Assembly: GCF_003182485.1 (NCBI RefSeq) | Contig: NZ_QGTX01000001.1 | Location: 3,364,001-3,428,000 of the forward strand | Length of the DNA stretch: 64,000 bases | DNA from: Geodermatophilus normandii | GTDB lineage: Bacteria > Actinomycetota > Actinomycetes > Mycobacteriales > Geodermatophilaceae | Direction of reading: 5' to 3' | The notes under the pieces: generated by a model | What the model saw: the letters and a program-made list of their open reading frames with translations, nothing else | The model's database searches: none | What the model was told of the DNA's origin: nothing | Shown here: positions 43,143-51,909 of the stretch, piece after piece | Layout of the letters: each line of letters opens with the position of its first letter | Position numbering within the stretch: the first letter of the stretch is position 1 | Position numbers and translations under genes: made by a program

Positions 43143-44700
43143 CGGTCGTGTCCCTCCCGTAGGCGCGGTCGAGCAGGTACTTGCCGGGGTTCATGACGTT
43201 GTTCGGGTCCAGCGCGCGCTTGACCTCGAGCATCACGTCGAAGCCCTTGCCGAGCTCCTGCGGCAGGAGGTCCACCTCGCCCTCGCGGCAGGAGCCGTGG
43301 CACGCGCTCATCGAGCCGCCGTGGGCGATGGCGACCGCGGCGATCTCCCGCTTGGCCTGCACCCAGGCGTCCCAGGCGGCGTCGTCGAGCCGCTGCTCCC
43401 AGATGCCCACGTCGATCTCGGTGAGGTAGTCCACGCCGGTGCTGGCCGAGGTGTAGGCGAACATGCCCCAGTCGTCGAACACGTCGGTCTTGCGGCGCAG
43501 GTCGGCGAGGATCCCGTGCCACGCCCGGCTGACCGCCGGGACGTTCGAGAAGTTGACCGCGGCGTCCTCGCAGTGCCAGGACATCGGGATGACCTGGCCG
43601 TCCTTGGTCCGCCCGTGCAGCGGCGTCGCGTACCGGTCGTGGCGGGCGGCCCAGTCACCCTCGGAGATCTCGTCGCCGAGGTAGCGGGCGCCGTGCTCCT
43701 TCGCGATGCGGAACAGCCGCTTCCCGCCGGCCCGCACCTCGTCCTCGTAGCCGTACATGACGGCGCACACCAGAGCCCGGACGTCGGCCGGCTGGGGGAT
43801 GTAGGCCTCGTCGTCGCGGCGCAGGTAGGCGACCTTGTGCTCGTCGAAGAGCACCGCGCCGGCGAAGGTGGCCACCCCGGCGCGGGCGAGCGCGCCGGTG
43901 CAGGCGTGCGCGGCCTCGTAGTCGTCGAACGCCCAGAACGGCGAGAGCTCGGCCTCGGGCTTGGGGAACAGCTTGAGCGTCGCCTTCGTGGCGATGCCGA
44001 GGGTGCCCTGGTGGCCCATGAACAGGTGCTTGAGCTGGTAGCCGCTGGAGGACTTGCTGATCTTCTGGCCGATGCCGTCGCCGACGTGCAGGACCTCGCC
44101 GGTGGGCAGCACGTGGTCGAAGCTCAGCACCAGGTCGCGGGTGTGGCCGTACCGGCTGCCGATCAGCGACCAGCCGCTGGTGCCGATCCGGCCGCCGACC
44201 AGCGAGCACGGGTAGGACGCCGGGTCGTCGGGGTAGAACAGCCCGTGCTGGGCCAGCCGCTCGTTCAGCTTGAGCATGCTGATGCCGGTCCCGACCGTCA
44301 CGGTCCGGTTGACCAGGTCCAGCTCGTGGATCTGGTTCATCTTCTTGACGTCGACGACGATGCCGCGGCGCATCGGCACCGCGCCGTCGGTCAGGCCGGT
44401 GCCGCCGTCGCGGGGGACGACGGGCACGCGCAGCTCGTTGGCGACCTTGACCACCGCGGCCACCTGCTCGGTGGAGGTGGGCATGACGACCACGTCGGGG
44501 ACCCGCTCGGACCAGCGGTGCACGGGGAAGGGCGCCGGCACCCGGGCCCGGTTGTAGCGGTCGGTCTTGGCCAGCAGGATCTGGTCGTCGCCCAGGATCG
44601 GCCGCAGCGCGGCGACCAGCTGGTTGAGGCGGTCCTCGCTGAGCGGCTCGCGGCTGAACGGCTCGGTGCCGATGGTGGGCGTGGGCTCGGTCATCGTCAT
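43129..44700 (-). CDS. FAD-linked oxidase, GlcD/lactate-dehydrogenase type
   Basis: 523 residues from ATG 44700 (second ATG at 44694). FAD_binding_4 covers about residues 60-200 (PTSTEQVAAVVKVANELRVPVVPRDGGTGLTDGAVPM, SLVGGRIGTSGWSLIGSRYG). FAD-oxidase_C follows and ends with EVKRALDPNNVMNPGKYL. This is the D-2-hydroxyacid/glycolate dehydrogenase family. The Fe-S partner gene lies immediately upstream, so electrons probably pass to the quinone pool. The substrate is not known; amine- or amide-derived acids are possible given the neighbours. Confidence 0.88.
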   Translation of the reverse strand: MTMTEPTPTIGTEPFSREPLSEDRLNQLVAALRPILGDDQILLAKTDRYNRARVPAPFPVHRWSERVPDVVVMPTSTEQVAAVVKVANELRVPVVPRDGGTGLTDGAVPMRRGIVVDVKKMNQIHELDLVNRTVTVGTGISMLKLNERLAQHGLFYPDDPASYPCSLVGGRIGTSGWSLIGSRYGHTRDLVLSFDHVLPTGEVLHVGDGIGQKISKSSSGYQLKHLFMGHQGTLGIATKATLKLFPKPEAELSPFWAFDDYEAAHACTGALARAGVATFAGAVLFDEHKVAYLRRDDEAYIPQPADVRALVCAVMYGYEDEVRAGGKRLFRIAKEHGARYLGDEISEGDWAARHDRYATPLHGRTKDGQVIPMSWHCEDAAVNFSNVPAVSRAWHGILADLRRKTDVFDDWGMFAYTSASTGVDYLTEIDVGIWEQRLDDAAWDAWVQAKREIAAVAIAHGGSMSACHGSCREGEVDLLPQELGKGFDVMLEVKRALDPNNVMNPGKYLLDRAYGRDTTDEGR

Positions 44701-44702
44701 GG

Positions 44703-46193
44703 TCAGTGCCCCCCGCACCCGCAGCCGCCGGAACCGTTGCCGCACCCGCCGCCGCAGCCCCCGCCGCCGCAGCCGCCGCGGCTGCTGCCGGAGGTCCGCC
44801 GCGCCCGGCCCGGGACGCCGGTGCGCTCCTGGGCGAGCCGGCGGTCGCCGACGTCGCCGCGGGAGCCGCCCACCGTGATGCCGAGCGACTGGGCGAACAG
44901 CTCGTGCAGGTCGACGACGTCGATGTCCTCCGCGTCACCGGCCTCCGACAGCGGCCGCTCCGACCACGGGCAGGCGCTGACGAGGGTGTCGACGTCGAGC
45001 TCGGCGGCCCGCTCGAGGCGCATCGCGCTGATCTTGGCGGTGAGCTCGGGCTTCTCGATGGGGAGGCCGCCACCGCCGCCGGAGCAGTAGGACCACTGGG
45101 TCACCCGGTCGACGTCCTCGAAGCGCAGGCCGGGGATGGCTCGCAGCAGCTCGCGCGGCTCGGCCCAGATGCCCTTGCGCTTGTTGAGACGACACGGGTC
45201 GTGGTACGTGATCGCCCGGTCCACCGGCACCGACGGGGTCAGCCGGCCCTCGCGGAGCAGCTGGGCCAGGACCTCGATGACGAGGACGACCTCGATGTCG
45301 AACTCCTCGCCGAAGTACTTCGGGTAGTCCTCGGTGAAGCTGATGTAGTCGTGCGGGTCGAGTACCAGCAGCCGCTTGGTGCCCGTGGCCCGCCAGTCGT
45401 CCAGGTTGTGCCGGGCGAACCGCTTGGCCTGGTCGGCGTAGCCCATCTCGGCAGCCGGGCCGCCACAGCACCACTGCTCGCCCATCAGGCCGAACTCGTA
45501 CCCGGCCATCTGCAGCATCTGGGCGACCGCGCGCGGCACCGAGGTGCGGTAGAAGGCGGCCTCGCAGTCGACGAAGAGGACGGTCTCGCCGCCGATCGGG
45601 ATGTCCAGGCCCTCGGCCCAGTCGCGCACCTTCTCCTGGCTCACCGGGGTCTCGCCCAGCACCGGCTCGTGGGTGCGCAGGTCGGTGCGCTCGTTCCAGA
45701 TCTGCCAGCTCGGCTGGTGCACGCCGCTCTCGACCGCGAGCGACCGCACCGCCTTGACGACGTCGACCGTGCGGGTGCGGAACCGGTAGAAGTCACCGGT
45801 GAACAGCGTGTTCGGGCAGCGCAGCTCGCAGGCACCGCACTGGGTGCAGTTGACGTAGTCGGCGGCGATGTCCTCGATGCCGAGCTCGCCGCGCTCCATC
45901 GCGACCACGTTGGCGTGGAACGCGGTGGGCGTCCACGACTCGTTGCGCTCGACCTGGGTGACCGGGCACACCTCGCGGCAGAACTTGTGGCCCGAGGAGA
46001 AGCAGTTGTAGGAGGTGTTGCGCCACTGCTCGACGAACGCGGCCGTCTTCGGGTCCTGGTTCGGCGGGGGCACGGGCCCGGCGAGCGTCTCCGGGTAGTC
46101 GGCGAGCTCCGGGGGGTTCGACGGCGCCCCCGGGGTGAAGGGGTGGGAGAGGGCGTCGGCCCCCTGCGCCCGTTCGGGCTGGACCTGTGTCAC
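44703..46193 (-). CDS. Fe-S oxidoreductase (GlcF/CCG domain) with Cys/Gly-rich C-terminal tail
   Basis: 496 residues. The ferredoxin-like part has CFSSGHKFCREVCPVTQ and CTQCGACELRCPN (about residues 63-130), two [4Fe-4S] sites. Two CCG-type domains follow (EQWCCGGPAAEMGYADQ, then YHDPCRLNKRKG with WSYCSGGGGGLP). This is the electron-transfer partner of GlcD-type flavoproteins. After a basic linker the protein ends in about 24 residues of almost only Gly and Cys with five Cys and a final His, which the family does not need. That tail may bind metal. It is the first gene of the operon and is divergent from GntR. Confidence 0.87.
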   Translation of the reverse strand: MTQVQPERAQGADALSHPFTPGAPSNPPELADYPETLAGPVPPPNQDPKTAAFVEQWRNTSYNCFSSGHKFCREVCPVTQVERNESWTPTAFHANVVAMERGELGIEDIAADYVNCTQCGACELRCPNTLFTGDFYRFRTRTVDVVKAVRSLAVESGVHQPSWQIWNERTDLRTHEPVLGETPVSQEKVRDWAEGLDIPIGGETVLFVDCEAAFYRTSVPRAVAQMLQMAGYEFGLMGEQWCCGGPAAEMGYADQAKRFARHNLDDWRATGTKRLLVLDPHDYISFTEDYPKYFGEEFDIEVVLVIEVLAQLLREGRLTPSVPVDRAITYHDPCRLNKRKGIWAEPRELLRAIPGLRFEDVDRVTQWSYCSGGGGGLPIEKPELTAKISAMRLERAAELDVDTLVSACPWSERPLSEAGDAEDIDVVDLHELFAQSLGITVGGSRGDVGDRRLAQERTGVPGRARRTSGSSRGGCGGGGCGGGCGNGSGGCGCGGH

Positions 46194-46229
46194 GTCGTGC
46201 TCCTCGTCACAGGGCGGCTGGGGTCTGCG

Positions 46230-46275
46230 TCACGGTAACCACTAAAACCTATGGGATCAACGGTTAAGCCGGGGC
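46230..46275. promoter_or_regulatory. Divergent control region between Fe-S operon and GntR gene
   Basis: This AT-rich patch holds the palindrome GGTAACC (46234-46240), AAAACCTAT (46244-46252, ATAGGTTTT on the other strand) and CGGTTAA. The 9-mer ATAGGTTTT recurs before the APC permease at 47885-47893, overlapping its likely -10. It could be the GntR operator, a shared -10 element, or both. Confidence 0.45.
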
Positions 46276-46321
46276 TACGTCGGTGTCACACTCGTGGTCG
46301 TCCCGATCACAGGAGGCGAGC

Positions 46322-47104
46322 GTGCAACTGCTCAGCGGTGATGCGCGGCGCGCCGTCTTCGCCCCCCTCGACGACGGCGCCCTGCGCAGCGAGGCCGTGG
46401 TCCGCCGGGTCGGGAGCGCCATCGGGCTCGGCCTGCTGGGCGACGGCGAGCAGCTGCCGACCGAGGCCCACCTCGCCACCATGCTCAACGTCTCGACCGT
46501 GACCCTGCGCGAGGCGCTGGCCGAGCTGCGCAAGCTGGGGCTGGTGGAGACCCGCCGGGGCCGCGGCGGCGGCAGCTTCGTGCGCTCCCGGGACGACGTG
46601 CTCGCCGAGCTCGCCGACGCCCGCCTGGAGGAGCTCGGGACCGCGGACCTGCGGGAGCTCGGCGACGTGCACGGCGCGGTCGCGGCGGCCGCGGCGCGCC
46701 TGGCGGCGTCCCGGGCCTCCCGCACCGAGATCGCCCGCCTGCGGGACATCGTCGACCGGCTGGCGTCGGCGGAGACGGTGACGGGGCAGCGGCGGACGGA
46801 CGGCCGGTACTACATCGAGCTGGCCGCCTGCGCCCAGTCGGTGCGGCTGACCATGCAGGAGATGGACCTGCACCTCGAACTGAGCCAGCTGCCGTGGCCG
46901 CCGGCGCACGCTCCCGGACTGCTCGACGTCATCGTGGCCGGCCACCGCGCCGTGGTGGACGCCATCGAGGACCGCGACGCCGCGCGGGCCCGGACACTGG
47001 CCGAGTCGCACGTCGAGACCCGGACGCTGTGGGCCATCGAGCTGCGGCTGCAGCGTCTCGAGGCGGCCACGGCGTCCGGCGGCGAGCAGCGGGCGGTCTC
47101 GTGA
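46322..47104 (+). CDS. GntR family regulator, FadR/FCD type
   Basis: 260 residues from GTG 46322 with GGAGGCGA upstream. The N-terminal winged HTH is at about residues 15-85 (GLLGDGEQLPTEAHLATMLNVSTVTLREALAELRKLGLVETRRGRGGGSFV). An all-helical FCD-like ligand domain follows (DLRELGDVHGAVAAAAARLAASRAS, HRAVVDAIEDRDAARARTLAESHVE). FCD regulators usually sense small carboxylates. It is divergent from the flavoprotein/Fe-S operon and coupled to a Cache protein by GTGA, so it probably controls both directions. Confidence 0.87.
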   Translation: MQLLSGDARRAVFAPLDDGALRSEAVVRRVGSAIGLGLLGDGEQLPTEAHLATMLNVSTVTLREALAELRKLGLVETRRGRGGGSFVRSRDDVLAELADARLEELGTADLRELGDVHGAVAAAAARLAASRASRTEIARLRDIVDRLASAETVTGQRRTDGRYYIELAACAQSVRLTMQEMDLHLELSQLPWPPAHAPGLLDVIVAGHRAVVDAIEDRDAARARTLAESHVETRTLWAIELRLQRLEAATASGGEQRAVS

Positions 47105-47817
47105 GCCCCGGGCGCGGCGACGAGGTCGCGCGTGTCGGCGCGGCCGTGTCCACCGTCGTCGAGCAGGTCTTCGCCACGGTCGCCCGGGTGCGGGACGCGG
47201 CGCTGCGCTCCCTCGAGCGCGAGGGGACGCCCTCCGCCGCGCTGCTGCCGGCCGGGACGCGGGAGCTGCTGCACGAGCCCGGGCAGCTCGCCGTCGGTCT
47301 CGGGCTGGTCGTGGCGCCGCGGCCGGAGGCGGGACTCCCGCTGCGGTTGGAGTGGTGGCAGGTCGACCCCGGCGACGGCTCCTCGCGCGCCCTGGAACCG
47401 GACCTGCGGCCGACCAGCCTGGGCTACTACGACTACACGGCCGCCGAGTGGTTCGACGTCCCGCGGCGGACCGGACGTCGGCACGTCGTCGGTCCCCACG
47501 TCGACGTCCACGGCACCGGCCGCTACCTGCTCACGCTGACCGAGCCGGTCGGAGCGGGGAGACGGTTCGCCGGCGTGGCCGGGGCCGACGTCCCGGTGCG
47601 CCGGTTCGAGACGCACCTGCTGCGCACCCTCGGGCCACTCCCGGCGCCGTTCGTGCTGGTCAACGACGAGCAGCGGGTGGTCCTCTCGACCGCGCCACGG
47701 TGCCTCGTCGGCAGCCTGCTGCCGCCGGACGCGGGCGCGCCGGGCGAGGGCGCCCGGATCCCGGGCGTGCCCTGGCGACTCCTGCTCGTGCACGGCGGGC
47801 GCCTGCCCGTCGGCTGA
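47101..47817 (+). CDS. Soluble Cache-domain protein
   Basis: 238 residues from GTG 47101, overlapping the GntR stop. A PDC/Cache-like sensor segment is visible: a long N-terminal helix (VSTVVEQVFATVARVRDAALRSL), then GYYDYTAAEWFDVPRRTGRRHVVGPHVDVHGTGRYLLTLTEPV and GVAGADVPVRRFETHLLRTL. There is no signal peptide, no membrane helix and no output domain. Cache domains normally sense ligands outside the cell, so a cytoplasmic stand-alone copy fused by translation to a GntR gene is unusual. It may bind the inducer and modulate GntR; this is inference. Confidence 0.75.
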   Translation: MSPGRGDEVARVGAAVSTVVEQVFATVARVRDAALRSLEREGTPSAALLPAGTRELLHEPGQLAVGLGLVVAPRPEAGLPLRLEWWQVDPGDGSSRALEPDLRPTSLGYYDYTAAEWFDVPRRTGRRHVVGPHVDVHGTGRYLLTLTEPVGAGRRFAGVAGADVPVRRFETHLLRTLGPLPAPFVLVNDEQRVVLSTAPRCLVGSLLPPDAGAPGEGARIPGVPWRLLLVHGGRLPVG

Positions 47818-47851
47818 GGTCCGGCGCAACGTGCAGGCAACAGAAACACAA

Positions 47852-47893
47852 CACGGGACGTCTTGTCCTGTGAACTCTGGCTCTATAGGTTTT
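47852..47893 (+). promoter_or_regulatory. Promoter and operator of the APC permease gene
   Basis: A -35 TTGTCC (47863-47868) and a -10 TAGGTT (47886-47891) are 17 bases apart. The imperfect palindrome CACGGGAC/GTCCTGTG (47852-47859 and 47865-47872) covers the -35. The 9-mer ATAGGTTTT at 47885-47893 also occurs in the GntR control region. Confidence 0.55.
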
Positions 47894-47960
47894 CGCCGAC
47901 CTCGTGGCCTGGGGCACACCGTGTCCGTCGGCAGGCCCGTTCCCGAGTCGAGGAGACCCC

Positions 47961-49502
47961 GTGACGCCACCCGGAGGCCGGGCCGCCGGCAGTGCCGACG
48001 ACGCCCAGCTCGCCGCACTGGGCTACACCGGTGAGTTCGAGCGCAGCATGGGGCTGTGGGCCAACATGGCCCTGGGGTTCACGTACCTGTCCCCGCTGGT
48101 GGGCGTGTACTCGCTGTTCGCCTACAGCCTGTCGATCGGCGGCCCGCCGGCGATCTGGTGGATCGTCATCGTCGGCGTCGGCCAGTTCCTCGTCTCGCTG
48201 GTGTTCGGCGAGGTGGTGTCGCAGTATCCGCTGGCCGGCGGCATCTACCCGTGGACACGGCGGCTCTGGAACCGGCGCTACGCCTGGATCGTCTCGTGGG
48301 TCTACATCTGGGCGATCATCGTCACCGTCACGTCGGTGGCCGAGTTCGGCGGGGGCTTCGTCGCCGCGCTGTTCGGCATCGAGGCCACGCCCACGGTGGC
48401 CCTGCTGACCGCCGTGGCCCTGCTGGTCCTCGCCTTCGCCATCAACTACAGCGGCACCCGCACCCTGGCCCGCATCGCCAAGATCGGGCTGGCCGCGGAG
48501 CTGGTCGGGGTCATCGCCCTCGGCCTGTTCCTGCTCCTCTTCCGCCGTGAGCAGCCGTTCTCCGTCTTCTTCGACACCCTCGGCGCCGGAGGCGACGCGG
48601 CCTACGTCGGCACCTTCCTCGCCGCGGCCCTGTCGGGGCTGTTCCTCTTCTACGGCTTCGAGGCCTGCGGGGACGTCGCGGAGGAGGTCGCCGACCCGAC
48701 CCGGCGCATCCCGCGGGCGATGATGCTGACGATCGTCGTCGGCGGCGTCTCCGGCCTGCTGTCCTACGCCGGCTACGTGCTGGCCGCCCCGGACGGTCAG
48801 CTGCAGGCGATCATGGCCGGCGAGGACGTCGACCCGATCCCGACGATCCTCGAGAGCGCGCTCGGCACGGTGGGGTCCAAGGTCTTCCTCGTCGTCACCG
48901 TCGTCGCGTTCGTCTCCTGCGTGCTCTCGCTGCAGGCGGCCGGCAGCCGGCTCCTCTACGCCTTCGCCCGCGACCGCATGCTGCCCGGCAGCGCCTGGCT
49001 GTCGAAGGTGTCCGCCAGGCACGCCGTCCCCACCAACGCGCTGCTGGTGGTCTGTGTCGTGCCGGTGCTCATCTGCCTCTTCGTGTTCTGGCGGCCCGAC
49101 AGCCTGGCCCGCGTGACCGCGTTCGCCGTCCTCGGCATCTACATCGCCTTCCAGGCGGTCGTGCTGGCCGCGCTCCGGCAGCGGCTCAAGGGCTGGCGGC
49201 CCGCCGGCCTGTGGAACCTCGGCTCGGCCGGGCTCGTGGTCAACGTCCTCGCCCTGGCCTACGGCGTCTTCGCGATCGTCCTGCTGCTGCGGCCGGCGCC
49301 GGGCACCGAGACCTTCCTCGACCGCTGGATCGTCGCCATCGGCCTGGCGATCGTCGCGGGCACCGGGCTGCTCTACCTGTTCCTGGCCCGCCCGGACCGG
49401 CACTCTGCCCACGTCCCCGAGGGCGACGCCCGCGAGGTGGCCGCCCAGCTCCAGCAGATCCGGCGGGACGCCGCTGTCCCGGTGAGTGAGGAGATCCGAT
49501 GA
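47961..49502 (+). CDS. APC family amino acid/amine permease
   Basis: 513 residues from GTG 47961 with GAGGAGA upstream. About twelve membrane helices. The APC signature region GFTYLSPLVGVYSLFAYSLSIGGP is followed by GEVVSQYPLAGGIYPWTRRLWNRRYAWIVSW, and helix 6 has FLFYGFEACGDVAEEVADPTRRIPRAM. This fits the AAT/ACT (amino acid/choline) group that takes up amines, choline-like compounds or amino acids by proton or sodium symport. Its stop overlaps the LLM flavin-enzyme ATG, so the substrate is probably processed by that enzyme. Confidence 0.88.
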   Translation: MTPPGGRAAGSADDAQLAALGYTGEFERSMGLWANMALGFTYLSPLVGVYSLFAYSLSIGGPPAIWWIVIVGVGQFLVSLVFGEVVSQYPLAGGIYPWTRRLWNRRYAWIVSWVYIWAIIVTVTSVAEFGGGFVAALFGIEATPTVALLTAVALLVLAFAINYSGTRTLARIAKIGLAAELVGVIALGLFLLLFRREQPFSVFFDTLGAGGDAAYVGTFLAAALSGLFLFYGFEACGDVAEEVADPTRRIPRAMMLTIVVGGVSGLLSYAGYVLAAPDGQLQAIMAGEDVDPIPTILESALGTVGSKVFLVVTVVAFVSCVLSLQAAGSRLLYAFARDRMLPGSAWLSKVSARHAVPTNALLVVCVVPVLICLFVFWRPDSLARVTAFAVLGIYIAFQAVVLAALRQRLKGWRPAGLWNLGSAGLVVNVLALAYGVFAIVLLLRPAPGTETFLDRWIVAIGLAIVAGTGLLYLFLARPDRHSAHVPEGDAREVAAQLQQIRRDAAVPVSEEIR

Positions 49503-50545
49503 AGTTCAGCTACGCGATGCTGCCCGACTACTCCCTCGAGGAGTCGCTGCGGGCCATCGAGCTCGCCGACGAGCTCGGCTTCCACGCCGTGTACGCCGCC
49601 GACGAGACCTGGCACAAGGACCTCTGGCTGCTCTTCGCCGCCGCGGCCGCCCGCACCTCCCGGATCCGGATGGGGCCGAGCGTGTCGTCGGTGACCCTGC
49701 GGGAGCCCTCGCTGATCGCGCAGGCCGCGGCGACGCTGGACGAGCTGAGCGGCGGCCGGGCCGAGGTCGTGCTGTCCAGCGGGAACTTCGGGCTGCTCGC
49801 GCAGTACAAGCTCGACTGGAAGGAGATGAAGCCGCTCTCGCGCACCATCGAGGGCGTGCACGTCGTTCGGACGCTGCTCGACGAGGGCACGATCACCTTC
49901 GACGGCGAGTTCTTCCGCTACGACGGGCTGTTCACCTTCGCCCGGCCGGTGCAGGAGCGGGTGCCGGTGAAGATGGGCGCCATGCGGGGGCCGCGGTCGT
50001 TCGAGGCCGCGGCGCAGTACTCCGACGGGTGCCACCAGGCGCTCAGCTACAGCCGGCAGGCCTACGAGTACGCGGCCGAGCACTTCCGGGCCGGCGCCGA
50101 GAAGGCCGGCAAGGACTGGACGACGATGGACTTCGGCGCCTGGGTCGTCCTCGCCGTGGGCCGGGACTCGGCGGCGGCGAAGGAGGCGGCCCGCAGCATG
50201 GTGGGCATCTACGCCTCCTCCATGCCGGCCGAGCAGCTCGCCCGGCACGGCGTGGACCCCGACCAGCTCACGCCCATCGTCGAGGCGATCGCCGGCGGCG
50301 ACCTCGCCCGCGGCATCGAGCTGACCACGCCGGAGCTGACCGACAAGCTGTCCTTCTCCGGCACGCCGGAGGAGGTGACGGCGAAGATCAAGGAGATCGA
50401 GCCCGCCGGCGTCAACCACGTCATCGCCGCGATCAACGACGCGTCGATCGTCAAGGCCTTCACCGGCCGGGAGCTGCCGGGGGTGGCGACGGTCGAGGAG
50501 CAGCTGCACCTGCTCCACGACGAGGTCATGCCCGCCTTCGCCTGA
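49499..50545 (+). CDS. LLM class flavin-dependent oxidoreductase
   Basis: 348 residues. Luciferase-like (LLM) TIM barrel: AIELADELGFHAVYAADETWHKDLWLLFAAAAARTSRIRMGPSV at the start, DELSGGRAEVVLSSG in the middle and a C-terminal stretch GTPEEVTAKIKEIEPAGVNHVIAAI. The family uses FMNH2 or F420H2 to oxygenate or reduce small molecules, including amines. It is coupled to the permease by an ATGA overlap and followed by a terminator. Together with the dimethylformamidase genes downstream it may open a route for an N-alkyl amine or amide; this is inference. Confidence 0.87.
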   Translation: MKFSYAMLPDYSLEESLRAIELADELGFHAVYAADETWHKDLWLLFAAAAARTSRIRMGPSVSSVTLREPSLIAQAAATLDELSGGRAEVVLSSGNFGLLAQYKLDWKEMKPLSRTIEGVHVVRTLLDEGTITFDGEFFRYDGLFTFARPVQERVPVKMGAMRGPRSFEAAAQYSDGCHQALSYSRQAYEYAAEHFRAGAEKAGKDWTTMDFGAWVVLAVGRDSAAAKEAARSMVGIYASSMPAEQLARHGVDPDQLTPIVEAIAGGDLARGIELTTPELTDKLSFSGTPEEVTAKIKEIEPAGVNHVIAAINDASIVKAFTGRELPGVATVEEQLHLLHDEVMPAFA

Positions 50546-50553
50546 TGGTGGCC

Positions 50554-50585
50554 GGACCCGTGCGCGGTCGCCCGCGCACGGGTCC
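50554..50585 (+). terminator. Hairpin terminator after the LLM gene
   Basis: Perfect 14-bp stem GGACCCGTGCGCGG (50554-50567) with its inverse (50572-50585) and a 4-base loop, 8 bases after the LLM stop. Confidence 0.75.
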
Positions 50586-50621
50586 TCCGCGGCCCGGGGC
50601 GGCGCGCACGAGGAGGGGACG

Positions 50622-51896
50622 CTGAGCGCCGAGCTCGGGACGGTGTGGGGCGCGTGGCCCCCGGCCGTCGAGGACTGGGCGGACGCGGTCGCCACGGTGG
50701 CCGCCCAGCTGCTGCTCGAGGTGCCCCGGCTGACCGAGGAGCTGGTGGCCGAGCTGCTCGCCCGCTTCGACGACGACCTCGTGCGCGACCGGCAGGAGAC
50801 GGCGGCCCTCGAGGCCAGCGTCACCGACAACCTGCACACGATGTTCCGGATGCTGGCGCACCGGGTGCCCAGCGCCGGCCTGACCCTGCCGCCGAGTGCG
50901 CTGGCCTGGCCGCGCCGGCTGGCCCACGACGGGGTCTCGCCGCACGCGCTGCAGCCCATCTACTACGTCGGCCACCAGCTGATCTGGCGTCGCTGGGTCT
51001 TCCCCCGCCTGGCCGCGGCGGGGCTGCCCGCGGCGGAGCTGGCCCGCGCCGTCGAGCACGCCGAGAGCGAGCTCTTCGACTACCTCGACCGGGCCGCCCA
51101 GCGGGTGCTGGCCGAGTACGAGGACGAGCTGGCCGCCCCCGGCCCCGGCGGACCGCGCGCCCGCGAGCAGGCGGTGCTGGGCCTGCTCGCCGGGCAGGTG
51201 CCCACCGACCGCGAGGTCGCCGAGCTCGGTTACCCGGTGTCCTCCACCCACCAGGCGGTGGTCGTCTGGCGCGACTCGCGGGTGCCGCAGGGCGTCTCCG
51301 CGCTGCACCCGACCAGCGTGGCCGAGCGGCTCTGCCGGAGGCTGGGTCGCCGCTACCTGCTGCTGGACCGCGGGCCGAACGAGACCTGGGGCTGGGTGGA
51401 GGTCCAGGGCGAGGGCGCGTCCGCTCCCGGCCCGGTGCTCGGCCTCGGCGACGTCGGCGACGTGCACGTCGCCATCGGCCAGGCCGCGCACGGGGTGGCC
51501 GGCTTCCGGGTCACCCACGAGGACGCCGGGCGGGTGCAGGTCGCCGTGGCCCGGGCGCGGCGTCCCGCGCCGACGATCACGCACTACACCGAGATCGCCC
51601 TGGTGACCCTGCTCACCGCCGACCAGGCCGCGGCCGCCGACTACGTCCGCCGCCAGCTGGGCGGGCTGGCGGCCGACGGCGCAGAGACGGCGCGGCTGCG
51701 GCAGACCCTGCGGGTGTTCCTCGGCTCCGGCGGCAGCCACGCCCGGACGGCCGACGAGCTGGGCATCCACCGCAACACGGTCCGCTACCGGGTGCAGCGG
51801 GCCGGGCAGCTGCTGGGGCGGCCGGTGCAGCACGCCGGTTCCGAGCTGCACAACGCCCTGCTCATCACCGAGTGGCTGGCCCGTCCAGGAGCCTGA
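50622..51896 (+). CDS. PucR/CdaR family transcriptional regulator
   Basis: 424 residues if started at CTG 50622, which sits 5 bases after AGGAGG; the first GTG (50643) is too far from that site. An N-terminal helical sensor region (RQETAALEASVTDNLHTMFRML, ALQPIYYVGHQLIWRRWVFPRL) resembles the RsbRD-N-like part of actinobacterial PucR proteins. A GGDEF-like linker follows, and the end has the HTH_30 motif ARTADELGIHRNTVRYRVQRAGQLLG. It is likely to regulate the dimethylformamidase genes downstream or the permease/LLM pair upstream. Confidence 0.85.
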   Translation: MSAELGTVWGAWPPAVEDWADAVATVAAQLLLEVPRLTEELVAELLARFDDDLVRDRQETAALEASVTDNLHTMFRMLAHRVPSAGLTLPPSALAWPRRLAHDGVSPHALQPIYYVGHQLIWRRWVFPRLAAAGLPAAELARAVEHAESELFDYLDRAAQRVLAEYEDELAAPGPGGPRAREQAVLGLLAGQVPTDREVAELGYPVSSTHQAVVVWRDSRVPQGVSALHPTSVAERLCRRLGRRYLLLDRGPNETWGWVEVQGEGASAPGPVLGLGDVGDVHVAIGQAAHGVAGFRVTHEDAGRVQVAVARARRPAPTITHYTEIALVTLLTADQAAAADYVRRQLGGLAADGAETARLRQTLRVFLGSGGSHARTADELGIHRNTVRYRVQRAGQLLGRPVQHAGSELHNALLITEWLARPGA

Positions 51897-51909
51897 GCGG
51901 GCCGGTGTG

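Noticed and set aside
44703-44790. Cys/Gly tail as a RiPP precursor
   Set aside because: It is the in-frame C-terminus of a full-length Fe-S protein with no leader and no modification enzymes adjacent.
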